Shown one piece after another: positions 41,540 through 48,015 of a DNA stretch of 53,587 nucleotides (position 1 is the stretch's first letter; every line of letters begins with the position of its first letter). The stretch is from Rubrivivax sp. (GTDB lineage: Bacteria > Pseudomonadota > Gammaproteobacteria > Burkholderiales > Burkholderiaceae_C). The translations under genes and the position numbers were made by a program. The stretch is from NCBI GenBank assembly GCA_019635285.1, contig JAHBZS010000035.1, positions 1-53,587 of the forward strand, given 5' to 3'. Under the pieces are notes generated by a model, which had not been told where the DNA came from, searched no databases, and worked only from the letters and a program-made list of their open reading frames with translations.

Positions 41540-44311
41540 ATGAATGCGCGTTCCGTGTCGCTGCCGCCAGTGCAGTTTGGCCGTTTCGAGCTGCGGCCGG
41601 CGCAGCGTGTGTTGCTGGACGGCGGCGTGCCGGTGCCATTGGGCGGGCGCGCCTTCGACGTGCTGGTGGTGCTGGCCGCGCAGGCCGGACGCCTGGTGCC
41701 CAAGAGCCAGTTGCTGGACGAGGCCTGGCCCGGCCTGGTGGTGGAGGAGGGCAACGTCGCGGCGCAGATCATGGCGCTGCGCAAGGCCCTGGGCAGCGAC
41801 GCCATCGCCACGGTGGCCGGCCACGGCTACCGCTTCACGCTGGCGGCCGAGCCGGTGGGCGCGGCCGAAGGGGCGCCGCACGCCGCCGCGTCAAGCTCGC
41901 CCGCGGCGCCCGCCATGCCCGCCGCCGCGAGGCACAACCTGCCGGCAGCCGCCACGTCCTTTGTCGGACGCACGGCGGAGATCGCGCAGATCACCGGGCT
42001 GCTGCAGACCCACCGGCTGGTCTCGCTGCTCGGCCCGGGCGGCATCGGCAAGACGCGCCTGGCGCTGCAGGTGGCCACGGGCCAGCTCGATGCACGGCAC
42101 GGCTTCGTCGATGGCGTGTGGTGGATCGAGCTGGCGCCGCTGTTCGACGCCGCGCTGGTGGCGGCCGACGCCGCCGCGCTGTGGGGCCTGCGCGCGGGGG
42201 ACGGCTCGTCGATCGAACAGGTGCTGCTGCGCCACCTGGCGCCGCGCCGGCTGCTGCTGGTGCTGGACAACTGCGAGCACCTGCGTGAAGGCACGGCGGC
42301 ATTGGTGCGCCGCATCCTGCGCCAAGCGCCCGGCGTGACGCTGCTGGCCACCTCGCGCGAATCGCTGGGCGTGCCCGGCGAGGTGGAGTTCCGCGTCGGC
42401 AGCCTGGCGCTGCCGGCCGAAGGCTCGGCGGACGCCAGCGGCGACGCGGTGCGCCTGTTCCTGGAGCGCATGCAGGCGGTGCGGCCCGGCGCGGCGCTGG
42501 CGGCCGACGAGTTGGCGGAGGTGCTGCGTGCCTGCCGGCGCCTGCAAGGCATGCCGCTTGCCCTGGAGCTGGCGGCGGCGCGCTTGCGCAGCTTGACGCC
42601 GCATGAACTGGCCGACCGGCTGGACGACTCGTTCCGCGTGCTCGGCACGACGGCCAAGGACGCGCTGCCGCACCAGCGCAGCCTGGACGCCGCGCTGGAC
42701 TGGTCGCACGATCTGCTGGCGCCCGAGGAGCGCGTGTTGCTGCGCCGTCTCGCGGTGTTTGCCGGCGGCTTCGAGCTCGAGGCGGCCGAGGCGGTGTGCC
42801 CCGTCGACGCGCTGCCCGACGCGATGACGAACGACGCCGCGGCGCACGTGGCGGTGCCGGTCGAATCGGTGGTCGATCGGCTGGACGCGCTGGTCGACAA
42901 GTCGCTGGTGCTGCCGCTGGCCGGCAGCGCGCCGCGGGCGCGCTTTCACTTGCTGGAGCCCACGCGGCAGTACGCGCTGCAGCGGCTGCGCGCCGCCGGC
43001 GAAGAGCATGCGGTGGCGGCGGCGCACGCGCGCCATGTCGCCGCCTTCGTCGCCGCCATCGCGCCCGGCCTGCGCGGGCCGGCGCAGGTGGCGGCGCGCC
43101 AGCGCATCGAGCGCGAACTGGGCAACGTGCGCGTGGCCCTGCGCACGCTGCTGGCGCAGGGCGAGCACGAGCGCTACCTGCGCCTGGCCTTCGACCTGTT
43201 CAGCTTCTGGGGCCATGCGGCGCTGCATGTGGAGGGCCTGCAGGTGCTGCTGGAGGGCCTGCGTGCCGCGGGCGACGACACGCCCGCGGCGGTCCGCGCC
43301 CGGGCCTGGTTCGCGGCCGCCGAACTGGCCGCGCAGTTGAGCGATCCGCGGTCGGTGGAGCATGCGCGCGCGGGGCTGGCCGTGGCCACGGCGGCCGGCC
43401 TGCCGGCCGAAGCCGCGCGCCTGCGCCTGGAGCTGGCCGCGTCGTTGCACCGCACCGGTGACGACTTCGAGGCCTTCCGCCGCGAGCTGGACGCCGCCGA
43501 ACTCGCGCTGGCCCAGCACCCCGGCGCGCCGTGGTGGGAACCGGAATGGGACGCCGCCTACCTGCACCTGCTGCTGGTCAGCTCGGAATGGAGCGCGCAC
43601 CCGCAGTACGAAGCGCACCAGCAGGCGGCGCTGCAGGGCTTCGAGCGTGCGGGCGACGTGGCGATGGCCGCGCTGGCGCTGGCCTACAGCGCGATGCTGG
43701 CCGGCCGCCTGGACACCGCCACGATCGTCGGCAACCTGGAGCGCACGATGGCCATGCTGGAGAGCTCGCCGTCACCGCACATCGAAGGCCACGGCGAACT
43801 GATCCTCGGCCGCGTGCTCGCCGCCCGCGGCGACGTGGAGCCGGCCGGCCGCTACCTGGCCAGCGCCATGCGCAAGCTCATCGACCTGGGCGACGTCAAC
43901 TGCTGGTCGGGCGCCTGCCGTTCGCTGGCGGCCATCCAGCTCGACCGCGGCGACGTGGGCTCCGCCTGCGAGCACCTGGAGGCGGTGCTGCGCGCGCTGC
44001 CGCAGGTGCTGTCGACGACGGCCGCCGCCGCGCAGGCGCTGGACCTGGCGGCCGCGGCGCTGCTGGCGCAAGGCCGCCTGGACGAAGCCGCGTTTGCGCT
44101 GGGCGTGGACGTGGGCCGCATCGACGACGGCGCCCGTTCCGGCCGGCCGCGCAGCGCGCGCGCCCCCGGCCCGCGGCCGCGCCACGACCCCGTGCGGCAG
44201 GCGCTGGCGCAACGCCTGGGCGCCGAAGCCGTGCAGCGGCGCGTGGACGAGGCCGCGGCGTTGCCGGCCGACGCCGCGCTGCAACGCGTCATCGGCTGGC
44301 TGCGCGGCTGA
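41540..44311 (+). CDS. OmpR-type winged-helix regulator with NB-ARC-like ATPase and TPR-like region
   Basis: A 923-residue cytoplasmic transcription factor of the signal-transduction ATPase (STAND) type. Order: a winged-helix DNA-binding domain of the OmpR/CadC type (about 8-103, with PLGGRAFDVLVVLAAQAGRLVPKSQLLDEAW and IMALRKALGSDAIATVAGHGYRF); an Ala-rich linker; an NB-ARC-like ATPase opening with SFVGRTAEIAQITGLL, Walker A LGPGGIGKTR near residue 165, Walker B RLLLVLDNCEHL near 237 and sensor TLLATSRESLGVPGE; and about 450 residues of helical repeats. Such proteins bind DNA after a ligand or nucleotide frees the ATPase. Two downstream leftward genes carry 11-bp-spaced heptamers, the target layout for this DNA-binding fold, so it is the prime candidate to control them. 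Confidence 0.88.
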   Translation: MNARSVSLPPVQFGRFELRPAQRVLLDGGVPVPLGGRAFDVLVVLAAQAGRLVPKSQLLDEAWPGLVVEEGNVAAQIMALRKALGSDAIATVAGHGYRFTLAAEPVGAAEGAPHAAASSSPAAPAMPAAARHNLPAAATSFVGRTAEIAQITGLLQTHRLVSLLGPGGIGKTRLALQVATGQLDARHGFVDGVWWIELAPLFDAALVAADAAALWGLRAGDGSSIEQVLLRHLAPRRLLLVLDNCEHLREGTAALVRRILRQAPGVTLLATSRESLGVPGEVEFRVGSLALPAEGSADASGDAVRLFLERMQAVRPGAALAADELAEVLRACRRLQGMPLALELAAARLRSLTPHELADRLDDSFRVLGTTAKDALPHQRSLDAALDWSHDLLAPEERVLLRRLAVFAGGFELEAAEAVCPVDALPDAMTNDAAAHVAVPVESVVDRLDALVDKSLVLPLAGSAPRARFHLLEPTRQYALQRLRAAGEEHAVAAAHARHVAAFVAAIAPGLRGPAQVAARQRIERELGNVRVALRTLLAQGEHERYLRLAFDLFSFWGHAALHVEGLQVLLEGLRAAGDDTPAAVRARAWFAAAELAAQLSDPRSVEHARAGLAVATAAGLPAEAARLRLELAASLHRTGDDFEAFRRELDAAELALAQHPGAPWWEPEWDAAYLHLLLVSSEWSAHPQYEAHQQAALQGFERAGDVAMAALALAYSAMLAGRLDTATIVGNLERTMAMLESSPSPHIEGHGELILGRVLAARGDVEPAGRYLASAMRKLIDLGDVNCWSGACRSLAAIQLDRGDVGSACEHLEAVLRALPQVLSTTAAAAQALDLAAAALLAQGRLDEAAFALGVDVGRIDDGARSGRPRSARAPGPRPRHDPVRQALAQRLGAEAVQRRVDEAAALPADAALQRVIGWLRG

Positions 44312-44347
44312 CGCGCGGCACGTGGCGGGCGGCCCGCGGCCGCGTCA
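44309..44347. terminator. Possible bidirectional terminator hairpin
   Basis: TGACGCG (containing the regulator stop codon) and CGCGTCA (containing the stop of the convergent gene) form a 7-bp perfect stem around a very GC-rich loop. No U-run follows on either strand, so rho-independent action is doubtful. Confidence 0.3.
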
Positions 44348-44806
44348 CTTGGAGCCGAAGTCGCGCTTGAACTTCTTCAGGTCGATCTGCAGGCCGTGGA
44401 AGATGGCGCTCCACTGGCGCGTCATGCCGGCCACCGTGACGGCTTCGCTGATCTCCTGGTCGGTGGCCCCGGCGCGGCGCGCGTCCGCCGTGTCCATGGA
44501 CACGCAGTATTCGCAAGGGATCTGCGCGGACACGGCCAGCGAGATCAGCGACCGGTACTTGGGCGGCAGCACGGTGTTCGGGCCGTACAAGCCCTTGTAG
44601 GCCGACCACAGGCCAGGCAGTGCCGCCGGCGGCAACCTGGCCATGAAGTCGGGCACCATGCCGAGCGTGGCCTGGATGTCCTGCAAGGTGGCCTCGTAGG
44701 TGGTCTGCGCGTGGGCCGGCAGCAGGGCCAGCGGGGCCACGAGCATCACCGCCGTGGCGGCGGCGCGGCGCAGGGTGCGGTGCAGGTTGGGGGCAGGGCG
44801 GTTCAT
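44345..44806 (-). CDS. Secreted carboxymuconolactone-decarboxylase-like (AhpD-fold) protein
   Basis: A 153-residue protein with a signal peptide (TLRRAAATAVMLVAPLALLPAHAQ) followed by a short AhpD/CMD-like domain. The family's redox Cys-x2-Cys is in SAQIPCEYCVSMDTADARRAGAT, with the following helix ISEAVTVAGMTRQWSAIFHGL. Members of this family include peroxidase partners and decarboxylases; most are cytoplasmic, so an exported one is less common. A frame open upstream to 44947 is not used, because the signal peptide starts at 44806 and AAGGAAGAACC lies before it. The promoter region holds three 11-bp-spaced heptamers shared with the PEP-CTERM gene. The role is uncertain: perhaps thiol-based detoxification in the periplasm. 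Confidence 0.82.
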   Translation of the reverse strand: MNRPAPNLHRTLRRAAATAVMLVAPLALLPAHAQTTYEATLQDIQATLGMVPDFMARLPPAALPGLWSAYKGLYGPNTVLPPKYRSLISLAVSAQIPCEYCVSMDTADARRAGATDQEISEAVTVAGMTRQWSAIFHGLQIDLKKFKRDFGSK

Positions 44807-44908
44807 GGTTCTTCCTTTCTGTGGGCTACGGTGGAAGCCGGGCTCGGGCCGCGGTGGCGGAGGTGTCGGCCGCCGGTGCCCACTGTCGGCCGAAGGACCG
44901 CGCGGCGT

Positions 44909-44971
44909 CTTGAAAGCGCCATGAAACCTGCATGAAGCGCGATTCATGGCGCCTGCATCGCGGCTTCATGA
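44909..44971. promoter_or_regulatory. 11-bp-spaced heptamer repeats upstream of the CMD-like gene
   Basis: CTTGAAA (44909), CATGAAA (44920) and CATGAAG (44931) recur every 11 bases, separated by gcgc and cctg. Just beyond, TTCATGG (44943), TGCATCG (44954, weak) and TTCATGA (44965) form a mirror set with the same 11-base step on the other strand. The first set lies 103 bases upstream of the CMD-like ATG. Seven-base direct repeats with 4-base spacers are the site type for OmpR/PhoB-fold activators and SARP proteins. Read leftwards, the heptamer is TTTCATG. Confidence 0.65.
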
Positions 44972-45260
44972 CCGGGCCCCATCGGGGTCCTGCGGCCCGT
45001 GCCGCGCACGCCGTCACACCCGATGGCCCGGTGATCGACATGCCCGCGTGGCGGCTGTCCCGGCGCCACCTGCAAAGCGCCGTGGACCGCTGGCCGCGCG
45101 CGGCCAGGCGCACCCGGTCCACGTCGGGTGTCGACGGCGATGCTCATGCTTCGGGTGACGCACGCCGCGCACCCGCGGGCCGGGCGCGTCGGGCCGCGCG
45201 CGCGGTGGCGCCGCCTGGCCGGCACGCGCCCGCGGCGGCGCCGCGCCTGGCCGGTGCACG
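44972..45260. other. Gene-free stretch downstream of the PEP-CTERM gene
   Basis: About 290 bases with no supportable gene on either strand. Open frames on both strands are arginine/alanine-rich products of the extreme GC content, with no start signal or recognisable protein. Together with the neighbouring repeats it makes a 575-base gap (44807-45381), unusually long for this window. I see nothing more in it. Confidence 0.5.
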
Positions 45261-45382
45261 GATGCACCTTCGCCTTCGGCTGCGGCGCGAGCGCCCTGCG
45301 GAGCGGCCGGGCGGGTGCCTATCGATGCACCTTCGCGTTCGGCGCCGGTGCGAGCGCCCTTCGGAGCGGCCGGGCGGGCGCT
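45261..45382. repeat. 63-bp imperfect tandem duplication
   Basis: Two successive copies starting gatgcacctt (45261 and 45324) share gatgcaccttcg, ttcggc, gcgagcgccct and cggagcggccgggcggg at matching places, with a period of 63 bases. The second copy runs into the stop codon of the PEP-CTERM gene. In copy two, GAGCGCCC (45352-45359) pairs perfectly with GGGCGCTC (45376-45383), so the transcript of the PEP-CTERM gene could end in a hairpin that includes its stop codon. Confidence 0.8.
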
Positions 45383-46017
45383 CAGCCTTGTTTGCGACGG
45401 CGCGTGGCCGCCAGGCCGGCCAGGCCCAGGCCCGCCAGCGCGAGGCTCGCCGGCTCCGGCACGGTCGCTTGGGTGGTGGGGCCGATCTGGACCGTGATGC
45501 GGTCGGCATGCTCGCCGCTGCCGAAGGTCCAGACGTAGGTGCCCGGGTCCAGCCCCAGGTTGGCGAAGCTGGTGTTCACGAATGTCGCCGAGCCGTACAG
45601 CGTGCCGCCTGAGGCGTAGCCTTGGGGCAAGATGATTCTCTGATCGTTAGCATCGATGCCGAAGGTCTCACCGGAACCGCTGTCTGCGAAATTCTGCCCC
45701 AGCGTGCTCGCGCCGAAGCCGCCCGGTCCGCTGAAGTTCGTCGTGGTCCAGACATCGACCTCGCCAAGGGGACCCAAGGTCGCATACGCCGTCGGCGCAT
45801 GCACGAGGGGAGGGACCATGCGGGAATCCATGTAACTGAAGTCGGAGCTGTCGATGGAGCCGCTGCCAATGGCGACCACGCCGCCGCCCATTTCGACGAA
45901 GGTGATGACCAACGAAGCCTGGGCCGCCGGTGTGGCGGCCAGCGCGGCGAGCAAGGCCGTGGCGGTGGCAACGCGGGCACGCAGCCGGTGTGAGGGGGGG
46001 TGCGGCAGCTTTTTCAT
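45382..46017 (-). CDS. PEP-CTERM sorting-domain protein
   Basis: A 211-residue exported protein. It starts with a signal peptide (MKKLPHPPSHRLRARVATAT and then ALLAALAATPAAQAS) and ends with a textbook PEP-CTERM tail: VPEPASLALAGLGLAGLAAT followed by the basic RRRKQG. Proteins with this tail are anchored in the membrane, cut by an exosortase and delivered to the outside, usually in bacteria that make exopolysaccharide. The middle part is rich in Gly, Ser, Thr and Asn and probably beta-structured, with no known domain. No exosortase gene is in the window, so it must lie elsewhere. The ATG at 46017 has GGAAGGGAG before it. Its promoter region carries the three-heptamer element. Confidence 0.9.
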   Translation of the reverse strand: MKKLPHPPSHRLRARVATATALLAALAATPAAQASLVITFVEMGGGVVAIGSGSIDSSDFSYMDSRMVPPLVHAPTAYATLGPLGEVDVWTTTNFSGPGGFGASTLGQNFADSGSGETFGIDANDQRIILPQGYASGGTLYGSATFVNTSFANLGLDPGTYVWTFGSGEHADRITVQIGPTTQATVPEPASLALAGLGLAGLAATRRRKQG

Positions 46018-46128
46018 AGGGTCTCCCTTCCTTGTCATGGGGTTCGGCATGGTCGACGTGGACCAGCGGTGGACGGCAGGCCCATCCGCGGGTCACGGTC
46101 GAAGCTTGGCCGACGCAGCGCGCGCCGT

Positions 46129-46157
46129 CATGAAAGCGCCATGAAATCTGCATGAAA
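46129..46157. promoter_or_regulatory. Three perfect CATGAAA heptamers at 11-bp steps upstream of the PEP-CTERM gene
   Basis: CATGAAA occurs at 46129, 46140 and 46151, spaced by gcgc and tctg. The whole 29-base element differs at only a few bases from that upstream of the CMD-like gene (44909-44937), including the same gcgc spacer. It lies 112 bases upstream of the PEP-CTERM ATG, against 103 for the other gene, and 159 bases before the divergent small membrane protein gene. Same location and same spacing in two promoters point to a shared regulator. Confidence 0.75.
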
Positions 46158-46315
46158 GGTCTGGCGCGGCGCCGGCGTCGCAGCCTCAGGCGCACGCCTT
46201 TCGCTCGGGTCGGCCGAGCCTTCGCGCGACGACGCCCGCAGGCTGTGTAGCATCGGCGCCGCCGGGTTGGCGCCGCCGGCTGGCGCGGCGCGGTGCATCT
46301 GGAAGCTCAGGCCGC

Positions 46316-46627
46316 ATGACCCCACACGCTCGTCCTTCGAAGGCCGCCATCGCCGCGGTTGCCGCGCTTGGCGCGCTCTCGCTGTTCGGCGGATGGATCG
46401 TCGTCTACGGCAGGGGCTTCTATGCCGATCTCGGCAAGCGCGGCAAGCACATGGTCTTCGTCGACGGCGCCCCGGCCGTGCTGATGGCGGTGCTGCAACT
46501 GCTGTGCGCGGCACTGGCATTCGCCTGGCTGCTGGAGCGATGCATGTCGACCCGCGCCGCCGTGGGGCTGGCCTGCGTGGGGGTCTTCATGCCGCCGGCG
46601 ATCTATCTCTACCTGGCGGCCGGCTAG
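46316..46627 (+). CDS. Small hypothetical membrane protein
   Basis: A 103-residue protein with three hydrophobic helices: AAIAAVAALGALSLFGGWIVVYG, LMAVLQLLCAALAFAWLL, and AAVGLACVGVFMPPAIYLYLAAG. Between the first two is a polar loop (GFYADLGKRGKHMVFVDG). The ATG at 46316 is the natural start before the first helix. It is divergent from the PEP-CTERM gene and shares a 298-base intergenic region that holds the heptamer element. I do not recognise a family. Likely an inner-membrane protein. Confidence 0.75.
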   Translation: MTPHARPSKAAIAAVAALGALSLFGGWIVVYGRGFYADLGKRGKHMVFVDGAPAVLMAVLQLLCAALAFAWLLERCMSTRAAVGLACVGVFMPPAIYLYLAAG

Positions 46628-46744
46628 CGCGCGTACGGCAGCCACCCGATGCCCGGCCATTGCATGTCTTGGGCTTGACCGCCGGCCGGCACCTTGAATC
46701 TTCTCGCACCCGGCCTCAGCCGCACCCAACCCGAGCCCCATGCC

Positions 46745-47074
46745 ATGTATTCGGCCACCTTCATCTTCGCCAAAGGCGAGTGGGACGATGAGTTCCACCG
46801 GCTCGACGACCAGATCGCCGCGGCCGCGCGCGCCACGCCGGGCTATCTGGGCGAGGACGCGTGGGAGAACCCGACCACCGGGCTGGTCTGCAACGTCTAC
46901 TACTGGGAATCGCTGGAAGCCCTGCAGCAGCTGATGCACCACCCCGCGCATCTGGAAGCCAAGTCCAAGCAGGCGCGGTGGCTGGCGGGCTACCAGGTGG
47001 TTGTCTCGCAGGTGCTGCGTGTCTATGGGGATGCGCGGCTGGGCGACAAGCTGGCCGTGACGCCGGCCGCCTGA
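46745..47074 (+). CDS. Antibiotic biosynthesis monooxygenase-like protein
   Basis: A 109-residue protein with the ferredoxin-like alpha/beta fold of the ABM family: MYSATFIFAKGEWDDEFHRL at the front, ATPGYLGEDAWENPTTG in the middle, and VYYWESLEALQQLMHHPAHLEAKSKQARW near the end, where the conserved W-x-S/D-x-x-A and H-P-x-H elements sit. Related small proteins oxidise quinols or degrade haem, but many have no known role. The frame opens at TTG 46694, but ATG at 46745 begins the fold and is preferred. It precedes the GNAT gene by 19 bases, so the two are probably co-transcribed. Confidence 0.82.
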   Translation: MYSATFIFAKGEWDDEFHRLDDQIAAAARATPGYLGEDAWENPTTGLVCNVYYWESLEALQQLMHHPAHLEAKSKQARWLAGYQVVVSQVLRVYGDARLGDKLAVTPAA

Positions 47075-47093
47075 CGCTCGGTACCCGGGCGCC

Positions 47094-47618
47094 ATGCAGA
47101 TCGACATCGCCACGCCGGCCGATGCCCCGGGCATTGCGTCGGTGCACGTGCGCGCGTGGCAGGTGGCCTACGCGCCCATGCTGGACCCGGCGTATCTGGC
47201 GGGCCTGTCCATCGACGAGCGGGCCGCCCAGTGGCGCGAGATCCTCGCCGGCCACGCATCCGAGACGCGCGTGGCGCGGGCCGGCGCAAGGGTGCTGGGC
47301 TTCGTCAGCCACGGCCGGTGTCGGGACCCCGGCGCGCCGCGATGCCGCGGAGAGATCTGGGCGCTGTACGTGGACCCGCACGCGTGGGGCCAGGGGGCGG
47401 GCAAGGCGCTGGTGCAGACCGCCGTGCAGGCGCTGGGCGCCGCGGGCCACAGCGCGGTCAGCCTGTGGGTGCTGGCCGACAATGCCCGCGGCACGGCGTT
47501 CTACGCCGCCTGCGGCTTCGCTCGGGTGCCCGGCAGCGAACAGTATTTCGAGCTCGGCGGCCGCCAGGTGCAGGAAGTGAAGTACCTGCGGCCGCTGGAC
47601 GGCGCGCCGGCCGCCTGA
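47094..47618 (+). CDS. GNAT-family N-acetyltransferase
   Basis: A 174-residue acetyltransferase. The start MQIDIATPADAPGIASVHVRAW and the acetyl-CoA-binding motif AWGQGAGKALVQTAVQAL (Q-x-x-G-x-G/A) are typical, followed by SLWVLADNARGTAFYAACGF (motif B). Such enzymes transfer acetyl groups to amines; the substrate is not predictable. Its 3' end meets the leftward VOC gene with a gap of 3 bases. Confidence 0.9.
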   Translation: MQIDIATPADAPGIASVHVRAWQVAYAPMLDPAYLAGLSIDERAAQWREILAGHASETRVARAGARVLGFVSHGRCRDPGAPRCRGEIWALYVDPHAWGQGAGKALVQTAVQALGAAGHSAVSLWVLADNARGTAFYAACGFARVPGSEQYFELGGRQVQEVKYLRPLDGAPAA

Positions 47619-47621
47619 GGC

Positions 47622-48002
47622 TCAGACCGGCTCGCTGGGGTCGAAATCCAGTTCGACCCTGGCGCCGTTGGGGTCGTGGCTGAACAGCTGCCAGGTGCCG
47701 GCGCCGGCCTGCTTGCGCAGGTCGTACTTCAGCCCGCGCTGGTCGAAGCGCGCCTTCACCGCCTTGAGGTCGCGCGCGGTGAAGGCCAGGTGGTCGATGA
47801 CGCCGGTGCGCTGCGCCGGCATCGGCCGGTCCCAGTAGATGTGCAGCACCGCCTGCGGGTTGCCTTCGGCATACAGCCAGGCGCCGGGAAAGCCCAGGTC
47901 GGGCCGCCAGCCTTCGCTCAGGCCCAGCAGGCCGCAGTAGTAGTCCAGCGTCTGCGCGCGGTCCTCGGCGGTGATGGTGAAGTGGTTCATGCCCTGGATC
48001 AT
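47622..48002 (-). CDS. VOC-family (glyoxalase/dioxygenase fold) protein
   Basis: A 126-residue metal-binding protein with two beta-alpha-beta-beta-beta units: MNHFTITAEDRAQTLDYYCGLLGL, then VIDHLAFTARDLKAVKARFDQRGL and the ending HDPNGARVELDF. His7, the His of IDHLAF and the Glu of RVELDF are the expected metal ligands. Family members isomerise, cleave or bind small molecules. It is the last of a six-gene leftward operon, 13 bases after the fused reductase, so it may act on a reactive product of that enzyme; this is inference. Confidence 0.88.
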   Translation of the reverse strand: MIQGMNHFTITAEDRAQTLDYYCGLLGLSEGWRPDLGFPGAWLYAEGNPQAVLHIYWDRPMPAQRTGVIDHLAFTARDLKAVKARFDQRGLKYDLRKQAGAGTWQLFSHDPNGARVELDFDPSEPV

Positions 48003-48015
48003 GCGTCTCTCCCGT

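Noticed and set aside
44309-44347. A strong rho-independent terminator between the convergent genes
   Set aside because: A stem exists but there is no U-run on either strand; kept only as a weak candidate.
44932-45612. Plus-strand open frame of 226 codons through the gap and PEP-CTERM gene
   Set aside because: Arg/Ala-rich, crosses the 63-bp repeat and then runs antisense to the PEP-CTERM gene; no support as a protein.
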